Positions 11,623-22,248 of a stretch of 64,000 nucleotides of DNA are shown piece by piece. The notes below the pieces were generated by a model. It was not told where the DNA came from and did not search any database. It was given only the letters and a program-made list of their open reading frames with translations. The translations under genes were made by a program, and so were the position numbers. The stretch is taken from assembly GCF_030253575.1 (NCBI RefSeq), contig NC_080560.1, positions 9,296,501 through 9,360,500 of the forward strand, in the 5' to 3' direction. Each line of letters opens with the position of its first letter. The stretch's first letter is position 1. This DNA comes from Rhododendron vialii (Eukaryota > Streptophyta > Magnoliopsida > Ericales > Ericaceae).

Positions 11623-13914
11623 AGCCTCTTTTCCTGGTTGAATATGAAGATTCAACCCCCAGTTCTAAATTTCTGATAAGGCGAACCGGGAAGTACAATG
11701 TTCTTTCTGTTTTCCAAGTCATCAGAGACTATTGCAGTAACTACAAACTGAATTCTCCCCATTCCACAACCGGAAAAAAAAAAAAAACACGACCATGTTG
11801 TGCTCATGAACCACAACATCAAAGGAAAAACATGATTTTTATTCTTTTATGTTGAGCATTCTTTTAAGTATGAAGACACACGGACTCATCACGACCAGCC
11901 AATGAGTATTAATACTCGTGCGTGCACAAGGCAACTTTGCGGGATGCAGAGGAGAAAAGGAACACACTACTGTAACAAAAAATTTAACTGCAAAGTCTAC
12001 GTGACACAAACATCTCCACCCTGCCCCGTGCTCTCCACCTTCATCACCTTCTCTTCCCTTTTCTTTCACATATTTCATCGCATTCTTGAATTTCTTTTCT
12101 ACGTACAAATCTTGATTCCTGATGGCCAGCAGCGTCAATTTTCTGGGGAAGAAAAAAGAAAGTTCCAGATACAAAATCAGTACCTGATGATACACTAAAT
12201 CATGGTACAAAATGCCTATGACCACTGCACGGCGTAGAGATAAACAACAAAGCAGTATATAGTTATAGCAACTGAAGAGGCGTGGAGATAAACAATAAAG
12301 TAGTATTATAGCACCTGAAGAACGAAGTGCAATGACAACAATCCGTGAGATTACACCAAATGCCAACCCCAGCCTTTCAGGCCTTAGATTAAACCCAAGG
12401 TTATAGCAGCCATTTAGGCAACGATTGTATTCTGACTTCGAATATTTCCAAAGTTCTTATGTGACGATATTAAAGAGATTACTGTAAAACAAAATAAAAA
12501 AAGTAAAATATATTTCTTGGGAAACAGGTATCCTTTACGTATCCTAGGCAACTTAAACCAGTTTCGTGAAGCATGGGTTAACAATTTCTGGTTAAAAAGA
12601 TTAGTTATATGCAGGCACCAAAGGGTATAGGAATCAGGCCACATTTCGTCCTCTAATTTTATAAAAACATCAAAAAAACTTAAGAGAAATATGAGCAACC
12701 TATGGATTAAGAATACGCATCGGTTTGTGAATCAACAGTTACATGTAACCAAAAAGATATAGCTATTGCCCTAGCCCCTAAGCCCCAGTTAACAAGTGAC
12801 GTGTAGCAGCAACAATTATCAGCAAGACTTCATTTCAATAACCAAGCTTTGTGTTTATATAAACGTCTAACGCTTACTTTGATTTAGGAAGGGGGCAGGG
12901 GCCAAACCCTTTCCCATCTAGCCCAACCCCAACAGCGATAAAGTTAAGACTACATTACTTTGATCCATATTTCGAAAACAATAACTAAGCTTCATGGCTA
13001 TGGCTATTACCACCAAAACTTGCTATGATAGGTCAAAACTAGTATCGCATTGAAGATTCAAGAATCACCGCTCCAAGTCATGTTCAATTCCATGGCAGTT
13101 TTAAGGATATAGGAAATTTCTTAGACTACAAACTAATAGGTTAAAACAAAATCATTTTTAAAAAAAGACTAACATTTCGATACTCCAGTTGAACTTCACA
13201 TGCACAAAGTAAACCAACTCAACAGATACCCAACGCAGTAATATCAGACATATACAATCAGCCAATCACCAAACACCAAATATACATATGTATACATATA
13301 TTTATGTATATAAAAAAAGCTGGATAAATTGCATCAACCCGAAATGAAATTACCCAAATGAAGCATGTGTCGTGATTGTGCCAAGCAGAATCAGAATCTT
13401 ATTAACATTCAAATTCTGGACAGATACACTCCAAATACTAATGCCAAGCATAGTAGGATGAGTTTGACGTAAATTGATTTGTCTTAAAGATAAATTGATT
13501 TTATTTACTTTTAGTGATTCATGTTTAATCTTCTGCTAAAATATTTCGGATCCACGTCTACGAAAGAGATCACAAAATTAAAAATCTCTAGACTTAATCT
13601 TTCAGATTTCTGCTTCCACACCCCAAAAATACTACAACGAACACGAGCTGTTTCAGATGTTTCAATTTTTTTTCACGTGAAACTTTTTGTCCTTTAGTCG
13701 TAACTTTTTTTGTTTTTCAGATACTTAGATCTCATCAACACGAATGATTAACCTAAAAAACTTAGCTCGAATCTAACGAAACTTCAGAAAAGACGAAACC
13801 AACAAAGATACCAATATATCGGGTGTAACCGTATCAGAAGGCTCAAAAGCCCCTTACATAAGCCGCTACGATACACGCAATGACCGATATTTAAAACCTT
13901 GATATTCGCGCAAT
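11623..13914. other. Gene-poor interval
   Basis: I recognise no gene. Open frames on both strands (for example a 175-codon minus frame at 11839-12366) show no family features and look like chance. Part of the right side is probably the 3' UTR of the minus-strand stress-protein gene. A short imperfect duplication ('gagataaacaa.aaagtagtat', about 12236-12315) and AT-rich simple sequence near 13280-13315 are the only visible structures. Confidence 0.4.
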
Positions 13915-14589
13915 TCAAACTCCCAAACCTTTCTGTTCATCGTCAGCGTCGTGATACTCCAACTCCTCCTCCGGCACCGGATGCAGCTGATCCAACTCCT
14001 CCCCGACCCCCTCCTCGCCGTCTCCGCCGTCCTTCCCATCGGGATACCTGACCACCACCACGGGACAAACACAATGGTGCACGCAGTAATCACTAACACT
14101 CCCCAGCCTCCCTTTCCCACTCCTCCTCGTGGCTCCAAACCCTCTGCTCCCCATGATCACCGCGCTCAGCCCCAGCCTCTCCACCTCCAGGCACAGCCTC
14201 TCCTTCATATCATGATCCTTCACGATGTGGATCTTGTACGGTATGTGCGCGTCCACGAGGGGCCGGGCCAGGTCGTCGGTTTTTGTATTGGTGAAGTTGT
14301 CGAAGTCGTCCTCGAGTTTTTGTTTGGATTCCTCGGAGGGGGAGGGGGAGAGGAGGGGTTCGGCGAGGGTGGAGCCCCAGTCGGCGCCGTAGAGGACGGA
14401 GGTGGGGCGGACGTGGAGGAGGATCACGGCGTCGTTCTCGCGGAGGTAGTTCTGGACGGCCCACTTGACGGCGTAGGCGCTCTCGTCGCTTAGGTCCACA
14501 GCGATTGCGATGCGCCGCTGGGCCCCGGCGGTAGGGGTGATGGCCCGCAGCGCCGGCGCCGGGTTCGGTTGATCTGGTTTCGGGTTCAT
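13915..14589 (-). CDS. Universal stress protein, PHOS32/PHOS34 type
   Basis: A single uninterrupted frame of 224 residues. I chose the ATG at 14589 (MNPKPDQPNP) because PHOS-type proteins start MNP and because the 44 upstream in-frame codons translate a GA microsatellite. The USP fold begins at RRIAIAVDLSDESAYAVKWA (25-44). Family signatures follow: LLHVRPTSVLYGADWG (57-72), YKIHIVKDHDMKERLCLEVE (118-137), then the ATP-binding loop GSRGFGATRRSGKGRLGS (147-164) and SVSDYCVHHCVCPVVVVRYP. The loop keeps G-x2-G and the final GS but is longer than the classic G-x9-G form, as in Arabidopsis PHOS34. The C-terminus is acidic. Such proteins bind ATP/AMP and some are phosphorylated by MAP kinases in defence signalling; the Ser-Pro repeats at 80-84 are possible sites (inference). 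Arabidopsis relatives have introns as I remember; none is seen here. Confidence 0.88.
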   Translation of the reverse strand: MNPKPDQPNPAPALRAITPTAGAQRRIAIAVDLSDESAYAVKWAVQNYLRENDAVILLHVRPTSVLYGADWGSTLAEPLLSPSPSEESKQKLEDDFDNFTNTKTDDLARPLVDAHIPYKIHIVKDHDMKERLCLEVERLGLSAVIMGSRGFGATRRSGKGRLGSVSDYCVHHCVCPVVVVRYPDGKDGGDGEEGVGEELDQLHPVPEEELEYHDADDEQKGLGV

Positions 14590-14615
14590 TCGTCGGGGGG
14601 CCTTCTGTTCTGAAT

Positions 14616-14637
14616 GAGAGAGAGAGAGAGAGAGAGG
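14616..14637. repeat. (GA)n tract in the stress-protein leader
   Basis: About 11 GA units (CT in the sense of the minus-strand gene), 27 nt upstream of its ATG, so probably in the 5' UTR. A TTTAAATA-like TATA candidate on the minus strand lies near 14729-14740. Confidence 0.7.
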
Positions 14638-15151
14638 TGTGACGGTCCTTAATTTATTTTTAGGTGGGGAGGTGACGATCTTTAATGAGGGGCAAATGGG
14701 GGTTGTTTGACGTGAAGGCAATAATCGATGGGTGCTTATTTAAAACACTTTTTAAAATTTTACGAGAAAAGTTTATTATTTTTAATTAAAAAATAAATAT
14801 TTATTTTAAATAGTAAAACGGAATCTATGTTTTTGAAGCGAAGCCACAAGATATTGCAAAGTTCTACCACCTAATACTTACTCGAAATTCATACATTTAG
14901 TCTTGAGTCTAAGTAACCTTGTGACGGTGGCAGAAAATCTTGGAGCACCAGTGGTCCAAGAGCATTCAATAATTTCTTACAATTGAGACCCGACGATGCC
15001 GGACAGATAAGAGATTGCATCATCATTCACATGATTGAGGGTAAACTGTCTTCTTCTTCAAATGAGGCGTGTGGGTCTTAAAAAGTGCGACTATTTTATT
15101 AATTAAAAATTATATTATTGTGCTTCATGTTCACAAAAGTACATCCACTAA

Positions 15152-15530
15152 GAGCAAGTTTATCAGATAATGTAAAATGGCTACTTTAGCTATTTTACTT
15201 AAGGAGAACACAAAAAATAGGTTGTAGTAGAAGAGGTAAAAAGGAAGCTAAAATAGCTTTCAAGAATTGGTTAGGTATTAATAGAGAACCACTGTTCATT
15301 AGGAATTCAATTTTGTCTGATTATTTAATTCTCTCTCTCTCCCTTTTCCTTTCCCCTCTCTCTCATATTATAATAATAGGATAAAAGAAAAGGTTAAAAA
15401 AATATGAATTTTAATAGAGAATAGGTTAAATAGATAGTGTTGGTGTAGTATTGAAAGAAATGTGAGTAAGTAAAATGAAAAATGTGCACTGTTCACAAAT
15501 TTTTTTAACTAAGTATTGGTAAACTTGCTC
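15152..15530. mobile_element. Tourist-like (PIF/Harbinger) MITE
   Basis: Terminal inverted repeats GAGCAAGTTTATCAG (left) and TTGGTAAACTTGCTC (right) are flanked by a 3-bp TAA duplication (15149-15151 and 15531-15533). Length 379 bp, with no coding capacity. The TWA duplication and 'GAGCA' ends match the PIF/Harbinger-derived MITEs also found at 18717 and 63301. Confidence 0.8.
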
Positions 15531-15545
15531 TAATGGGGTACTTAA

Positions 15546-15783
15546 GGCCCCGTTTCGGAAACGGAAATAAGTACTTATTTTTTAAGAAGGCAATTTCAAG
15601 CTCAAAAATTATGTGTTTACGTAAATAATTTTCCTATCAATATAGATCTTGTTTGATAGATCTCATTGAGATCTTTTATACGGTAAAAAAAAATTGAAAA
15701 ATAATTTTTCATTTATATCATTTTTGAATTTAAAAATGTGAAATAAGTACTTATTTTTTAAGAAGGTATTCTGGAACGTAGCC
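15546..15783. mobile_element. Short MITE with GGCCCCGTTTCGGAA ends
   Basis: The left end GGCCCCGTTTCGGAA pairs with the right end TTCTGGAACGTAGCC. Inside are two 'aaataagtacttattttttaagaagg' blocks near the two ends. A related, larger copy at 36083-36866 is split by a later insertion. The target duplication is ambiguous (TA or TTA). Confidence 0.55.
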
Positions 15784-15949
15784 TTAGGTGGTAACCCATT
15801 TTAATGTCAAGCTTTGGTGTTTGATGACTGTTGGCTAGGTAATCACGATCTGGTAGACACTACGTACGTACCATCACAATTTGTACCCAGAGACGTTCTT
15901 GGCCGTTGCATTGTTGCAATAGAAAGCGAAATCTATTACTCCACTATTG

Positions 15950-16804
15950 GAGAAATTATTCGCTGCCCCAAGGGCAACACGTGTATTTGTCGCCTCCCAC
16001 CTTTTTTTTATCCGCTGCCGCCTTTTACCTTAAATCTACTTACATGCGTTTTCTTCTCTCCTGTCCTACTAGACACAGCCTTTTTTCTAAAATTAAGTGT
16101 TTCAAATTTCAATCCGTTTGAATGGGTGAGAAGATTTTATTTTTTTTATCATTTAATTCTAAAGGATCATAATTAAATTTTGACCATAGGGCTCTCGTTG
16201 ATTAGCCCTAAAAAAGTCGTAGAATCAAATATCTCTTAGGATTAACCAACGAGAGCCCTAGAGTCAAAATTTAATTATGACCCTTTAGAATTAAATGATT
16301 AAAAAAATAAAATCTTCCCACACATTCAAACGGATTGAAATTTGAAGCACTTAATTTTTTAACCATATTTTTTAATATATAAACTGAAGGTTGAAAAATT
16401 AAGTGTTCCAAATTTCAATCCGTTTGAATGGGTGAGAAGATTTTATTTATCTGATCATTTAATTCTAAAGGGTCATAATTAAATTTTGACTCTAGGGCTC
16501 TCGTTGGTTAGTCCTAAGAGATATTTGATTCTACGACTTTCTTAGAGCTAATCAACGAAAGCCCTATGGTCAAAATTTAATTATGACCATTTAAAATTAA
16601 ATGATAAAAAAATAAAATCTTCTCACCCATTCAAACGGATTGAAATTTGAAACACTTAATTTTTAAAAAAAAGCTGTGTCTAGTGGGACAGAAGAGAAGA
16701 AAACACATGTAAGTAGATTTAAGGTGAGAGGTGGCAACGGATCAAAAAAAAAGGTAGGAGGCGGCAAATACACGTGTTGCCCTTGGGGCAGCGAATAATT
16801 TCTC
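15950..16804. mobile_element. Mutator-like foldback built of four related modules
   Basis: An 855-bp inverted-repeat element with ends GAGAAATTATTCGCTGCCCC and its complement, flanked by the exact 9-bp repeat CCACTATTG (15941-15949 and 16805-16813), which indicates Mutator-type transposition. The outer arms (about 15950-16090 and 16665-16804) match in inverted orientation. Between them lie two successive palindromes, each joining an 'aattaagtgttt.aaatttcaatccgtttgaatgggtgag' module to its own inverted copy. The order is therefore module, inverse, module, inverse. The short plus-strand open frames at 15814-16176 are artefacts. Confidence 0.88.
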
Positions 16805-16813
16805 CCACTATTG

Positions 16814-17603
16814 GTTGCTTTCCTGAAACAAAAATGTCAGAGGCACGTCACTTTAATCACACATCAATCACACTCTTTACACATATAGATAGGTCTCATT
16901 GAAACAACCTCCGATCCACTAGGTGGAAGATAATATCTTACTAATAATTTCATAAAAGTTTGGATATCAATACATATATTATGGATATCAATATATTTTT
17001 ATAATTATCAATACATTTTTCTCAAATATCAATGTATTTTTTATTTATTATCTATTTTCCATGCTCGAAAAGGACATTAGAAGAGGAGACTTCCTTGATC
17101 CTTCCTGGTAGAATCGATTTTTGTCCCAACTCCCAAGGTGTGGGGAGACCAATTTTGGTCACTTTTTACTTTCTACATCTCCGTTACTGATGGCGAGTGC
17201 AATCCGAGGGCCCGGTAAGAGCATGTGCACCAACAAAATGTATTTTATTTATTTAATAACTTATTTTTTTTATTTTATCTATTCAAATTTTTCTTAATTC
17301 CATACTAATTTTCTCTATCATACATCTTTATCCTTATAAAATATATTACTAAACAAGAGAGAGACAGAGAGAGGTAGAGAGAGATTGAGGGAGTGGTAGG
17401 GAAGGAAGAGAGAAATAATAATATTTTAAGGGTTTGCATTTGAATAGTCCTTGCTAGTTTTACTGAGCATTTTCCTGGAAGGAAAAATAAAATGCCTCTG
17501 TGTTTATCGAGACTGGTGCAAACCACTTTGGTGCCTTTGATTAGGTAAAATAACTAAAAGAGTGAGTTTGCCTACTCTTATGTACAGGCTCTAATAAGCA
17601 AAA
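16814..17603. other. Intergenic, AT-rich, no gene
   Basis: Nothing recognisable apart from short 'tatcaatacata' direct repeats near 16960-17040 and a GA-rich stretch near 17355-17420. Confidence 0.4.
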
Positions 17604-17763
17604 CTCTCTACAAGGGTATAGTGAGTAATCTTAACCGTCCGAAAGCGAATTTAAGGTTCGGCGGATTTTGAAACTCTTTCAAGAAGAGATTTTTTTTAAA
17701 TCCGGACCGTTGAATGGTGAAATAGACCGCTGTACATGAATACTCATTACACCTTGTAGCGAG
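17604..17763. mobile_element. Short foldback MITE
   Basis: The left end CTCTCTACAAGGGTATAGTG matches the inverted right end (actcattacaccttgtagcgag) over about 24 bp. An internal 'accgtccgaaag' / 'atccggaccgt' pairing supports a hairpin. About 160 bp. Confidence 0.55.
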
Positions 17764-17844
17764 TTTGTTCACTACAGGGCCTCCGCTCCCTGGCGTGAGT
17801 ATGCTCATTTTGAGTCTCATACCAATTATCAAGGACCTATTTTG

Positions 17845-17992
17845 TTCAAATGCATTTGTTAGGAGACTATGCACAAATTTAATTCAAAATATCGGTAAGT
17901 TGGTTGATCTAAAAGTTTTTTTTATCAAGATTAAGCACTTATTTGTACGTGATTGAGCTGAATTTTTGATAGCCTCCTAACAAATGAATTTG
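17845..17992. mobile_element. Short foldback element
   Basis: 'caaatgcatttgttaggaga' at the left pairs with 'tcctaacaaatgaatttgg' at the right, with 'aagcacttatttgtacgtgattgagct' near the centre. A small hairpin element of about 150 bp; family unknown. Confidence 0.4.
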
Positions 17993-18017
17993 GACGAAAT
18001 CAATAGATTCGGTTATC

Positions 18018-18360
18018 GAAGTGAGACTTCGAACCATCTAGGTTGTAGTCTAGTTGGTGGGAGTCACCACCTCTCTTTAACACCTATGCTAGTTCGAGCC
18101 CTGTGAGGCACATTTGTGCTGGTACTTAGTGATGCCACTAATAGGCTTTATTTCGAACCCAAAGGTGGACCGAATAGGGGGATTTCTCTTCGTTGTGCAC
18201 CAGGTGATGCCGTGGTGATGGTCCGTTCTCTCGAACGGTAGCTATGGCTCGAACCGGACATTTCATTTGCAGGTAGGGAGCCTTTATGGTCACGCTCAAT
18301 GAGAAGTTACTATGTTGGTCGCCTCCTCCCCCTTTAGATTATCAAACAAAAAAGTAAGAC
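18018..18360 (+). mobile_element. Possible tRNA-derived SINE
   Basis: A box-A-like stretch TAGTCTAGTTGGTGGGAG at about 18048 and a box-B-like AGTTCGAGCCC at about 18091 are spaced as in RNA polymerase III promoters of tRNA-derived SINEs. Downstream DNA is not tRNA-like and ends in an A-rich stretch (caaacaaaaaag). No flanking duplication was confirmed. Confidence 0.4.
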
Positions 18361-18566
18361 TTCGAATGAGTATACTCTCGCAAGAGTAAACAAAGCGAAC
18401 AAAATTGCACTCAATATGTGAGTCATGAATTTTCTAGCCCTGGATTTAACAAAATAAAATAAAATAAATTAACTCTGAGGACTATGGAAGAATTTGTTAT
18501 GCTGAGAAATTTCCCACTGCACTTTAATAAGTGAGAATTTTAAATTTTCCAATTTACTAAAGGAAT

Positions 18567-19464
18567 GGAACGATTTCGGTGTCTCCACTCTTTTTGGAGA
18601 CACCATAATTTTTGACATAACGGGATCATTACAAGCATAACCAAAACCATTACAAGCATAACAAAACCATAATAAGGCATAACCAACCAAGTTAGGCCTT
18701 GTTATGGTTCTGGTTAGAGCATCTCCAACCCTTTTTCATTTAGGCAGCAAAACTCCATTTTGGAGAATTCATGCATTCCAACCTATCTCCATTTGGGGTC
18801 TTCATTTTGGAGACTCAATTCTCATTCTCCATATTTGGAGAATCACCTTCCAAATGGAGACACATCTCCATTTTTCTCATTCACTAATATTTTATTTATT
18901 TATTTGCTAGAATTTTGTCAATTACATATAATTTTTACATTGCGCATCATTTTTCTACAAAATTGGTATCATTGGAAAGACAATAACAATTCCTTCAAAA
19001 TGAGTTTAATATTAAGTATATGTAAATGCATTATGAAATAACATCAAATGTAAATTCAAACCATTTGAACTAATAATATTATTTTTTTCTCATTTACACT
19101 ATCCTATCATTGTATTGGTTTGAATAATGAGTTGAAATAAGAATAAAAAACATGCATCTAATGAAAAGAGAAAAAAAAAAAAACAATATCGAACAATAAA
19201 TGAAGGAAGAATTGAGGGAAGTTTTTTGAAGGTGAAAATGGAGAATTGAGTTGAAGTTGTTGATTCTCTAAAATTATTTTTGAATAGAATATATATTTTT
19301 TGAGTCTCCAAAATGGAGAAAAAGTGAGAGATGGGTTGAAGATGCTCTTATGCTTATAAGAGTTTTAATTATGTTTGTAATGATTTTGATTATACTCATA
19401 ATGATTTTGTTGTGCAAAAATTACGATGTCTTCAAAATAGGTGGAGACACCGAAGTCATTCCCC
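18567..19464. mobile_element. Foldback of the 'cataac' family, split by a nested MITE
   Basis: Left end GGAACGATTTCGGTGTC and right end GACACCGAAGTCATTCCCC are inverted. A 9-bp repeat TAAAGGAAT flanks it (18558-18566 and 19465-19473), which suggests a Mutator-type origin. The arms contain several 'caagcataaccaaaacc'-type units. A Tourist-like MITE (18717-19347) sits in its middle; without it the element is about 265 bp. Confidence 0.75.
18717..19347. mobile_element. Tourist-like MITE nested in the foldback
   Basis: The ends GAGCATCTCCAACCC and GGGTTGAAGATGCTC are inverted and flanked by a TTA duplication (18714-18716 and 19348-19350). About 630 bp, with repeated 'tctccat/atggaga' blocks near both ends. 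No coding capacity seen. Confidence 0.75.
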
Positions 19465-19730
19465 TAAAGGAATACTATTATTGTAAGTAACACTGTGAAA
19501 AATCTTAGGGTCAACTATCAAAGGATTCGGCAATATATATTTTTGGGCCAAAAAAAATAAAATAGCTCTCATTTTTTTGGGACACTAGTATAATAAAACA
19601 CAAAATGACATAACATGCTATGCCAGTGTGTGTGGACCATGGTATGTCATTTTACCACTTGGGACCCGCTTGGCATAACATGGGTGCATACCAAAAATCA
19701 CATAGAGGGCATAACATGACATAACATAAA

Positions 19731-20812
19731 CGGAATGATTTCAGTATTCCCGGTCATTTTGGAGACATCGTATCTTTTGACATAACAAAACCATTATGAG
19801 TATAACTAAAACCCATTACAAGCATAACAGAACCATAACAATGCATAACTTGTTAGTTATGCATTGGTTGGGTTTGGTTAAATGTGGATGATGTTAGGGT
19901 GTCCCTAGTCATTTTGGGGACACTGTGATTTTTGGAATAACTTCACCAGCATGAGCATAATTAAAACTCATTACAAGCATAACAGAACCCAAATAAGGCG
20001 TAACCAAGAAATATTCAAAAAATCAACCAAGGTATAACCAAATCCAACCAAGGCATAACAAACAAGTTATGACTTGGTATGATTCTGTTATGTTTGTAAT
20101 TGATTTTGATTATGCTTATAATGGTTTTGTTACGCCAAAAATTACGGTATCCCCAAAATAACATGGGATACCGAAGTCATTCCCAACATTTTTTAATTTT
20201 TTTAATTCACTTTTTTGGTGTTCCTGATATGGATGATGCTATGGTGTCCCCGATCATTTTGGGGACACCGTAATTTTTGGCATAACTTCACCATTATGAG
20301 CATAACTAAAATCCATTACAAGCATAACCGAACTCAAACAAGGTATAACTAAGGAATATCCAAAAAATCAACCAAGGCATAACCAAACCCAATCAAGGCA
20401 TAACAAACAAGTTATGTTTTGCTATGGTTCTGTTATGCTCATAATAGGTTTTAGTTATACTCATAATGATTTTGTTATGCCAAAAGTTACGGTGTCCCCA
20501 AAATGACCTGGGACACCGAAGTCATTCCCTCCTGATATTATAGTGTTTCGGGAATGACTTCGGTGTTCCTGGTCATTTTGGGGACACTGTAATTTTTGAC
20601 ATAATTTCACCATTATGAGCATAACTAAAACCCATTGTAGGCATAATAAAATCCAAATAAGGCATAATCAAGGAATATCCAAAAAACCAACCAAAGCATA
20701 ACAAATAAGTTATGCCTTGTTATGATTTTATTATGCTTGTAATAGGTTTTGGTTATGCCAGAAGTTACAGTGTCCCCAAAATGACCGGGGACACCGAAGT
20801 CATTCCCCTTTG
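19731..20812. repeat. Cluster of four 'cataac' foldback copies
   Basis: Four adjoining copies or partial copies of the 18567 element family lie at about 19731-19885 (partial), 19886-20189, 20220-20530 and 20549-20812. Each complete copy begins with 'GGTGTCCC..GTCATTTTGGGGACACCGTAATTTTTG.CATAAC', continues with repeated 'cattacaagcataac' units, and ends with the inverted form closing in 'ACACCGAAGTCATTCCC'. Copy-to-copy identity is high but not perfect. Confidence 0.8.
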
Positions 20813-21128
20813 TTTATGGGATTTAGAAATTTTGTAGTGTAAGGTCCTGCAAGGCACCCTGTAGGGCACACACGAGTCATTGATCTTGACAATGAATTAT
20901 TGAGATATGATTTTTCCTATCATAATTGATTTTTGATATGGACCGTTAATTAATGAGATTGACGACTGTGTGCTGCCCTATATGTGTACTACACGGGGGT
21001 GCACTACAGCACCCCGGATCTTGCCTCTTTTGTATAACTAATAAATACAAAATAATATAATATGGAACTACACAAAGCGCAACGGGAAACACCGTCAGAG
21101 TGACACCGTAACATTTCCCTTCAAAGTA

Positions 21129-21366
21129 CTCCCTCCGTCCCACTTTGTTTCGCCTGTTTCCTTTTTGGAACATCCCAAAAAATTATCTATATCTCACAAT
21201 CCATAATATTTTTTATGATTTTGAAAATTTTGTTTAATAAAATAAATTGAGATCTATCAAACAAGATCCATATTGAATATATAAAATATTATAGATTATG
21301 AGATATAGACAATTTTTTACGACGTCCAAAAAAAGAAACAGGCGGAACAAAGTGGGACGGAGGGAG
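21129..21366. mobile_element. Stowaway MITE
   Basis: Classic ends CTCCCTCCGTCCCACTTTG and its inverse CAAAGTGGGACGGAGGGAG, flanked by TA dinucleotides (21127-21128 and 21367-21368). 238 bp, AT-rich core, no coding. Stowaway elements are mobilised by Tc1/mariner-type transposases. Confidence 0.9.
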
Positions 21367-21418
21367 TATGATTAAGGATGTAGTAATTTCTCCATCAAAC
21401 CTGGCCTACTTCATTTAC

Positions 21419-21792
21419 CGTTAGTCTACTGGTACAGCATAATGGTATAGATTTTACGTACAGATTTGCTGTGAGGTCCATTACGGGTTTCACACAAATG
21501 ATTCGAGTCGTTCATTAAATGTAAAATATTTCTTCAAGGGCCTCTAAGAAAAATCATCTCAATCTGATACTTATAGGTGCTCGATCCAATCATCTAACTT
21601 TTGATTTAGATTCCAGGATAATGAAACATTATATGATTGGATTGAGTATCTATAAATATCGGATTAAACTGATTTTTCATGGGGGCCCTTAAAAAACTAT
21701 TTTACATTTAATGAACGGTTTGGATTATTTGTGTGAGACCTTAGTGGGTCCCATAACAAAATCTGTTCCCTTTTGCTGTACCAGTAGACTTA
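21419..21792. mobile_element. Foldback MITE with CTACTGGTACAGCA ends
   Basis: Inverted ends 'GTCTACTGGTACAGCA' and 'TGCTGTACCAGTAGAC', with arms that pair for about 170 bp. The 13-bp direct repeat CTACTTCATTTAC flanks it (21406-21418 and 21793-21805) and contains the expected 9-bp Mutator-type duplication. It shares its terminal motif with the element at 52371-52758. Confidence 0.75.
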
Positions 21793-21836
21793 CTACTTCA
21801 TTTACAGGATCAAACCATAGCATGTGAGCATGTTTT

Positions 21837-22180
21837 TAGGCTTATTTTGGCTAAATAAACAAAGTGACAATTTAAATTTTTTTCACATTTGTTAGTTTTG
21901 CGTTAATTTTTTTATGGACTATTGTGTCGTTATGACAAGATGAATTTAAAAGTAAAAAATTAATATCGAAACCCAAATTGTTTTGAACAAAGACAAAAAT
22001 AAACCAATATTTTTTTGTCTTTATTTAAAAATTTGGGTTTTAATCATAGTTTTTTACTTTTTAGATTTCTCTTGTCATGACGAAACAATAATTCACAAAA
22101 ATTTAATGAAAAACTAACAAATGTAAAAAATTTTGAATAAAAAAATTTAAATGAATTATTTTACCAAAATAGGCCTAATT
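21837..22180. mobile_element. Foldback family D, copy 1
   Basis: The arms carry 'cacatttgttagttttgcgt' at the left and 'aaaactaacaaatgtaaaaaa' at the right, with 'gttatgacaagatgaattt' / 'tcttgtcatgacgaaac' near the middle. The same design recurs at 34745, 56275 and 59090. Confidence 0.6.
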
Positions 22181-22248
22181 CCGAAACATCATCGTCATTA
22201 AAACAGGCTTAGGCTTCCCACAGCAGATTCCGCGTTTAGTACTACTTC

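Noticed and set aside
11839..12366. 175-codon minus-strand frame
   Set aside because: No recognisable domain, odd composition and no neighbouring exons; probably chance.
18040..18100. tRNA gene at the box A/box B-like motifs
   Set aside because: No acceptor stem, anticodon arm or CCA-type end could be folded; a SINE relic explains the motifs better.
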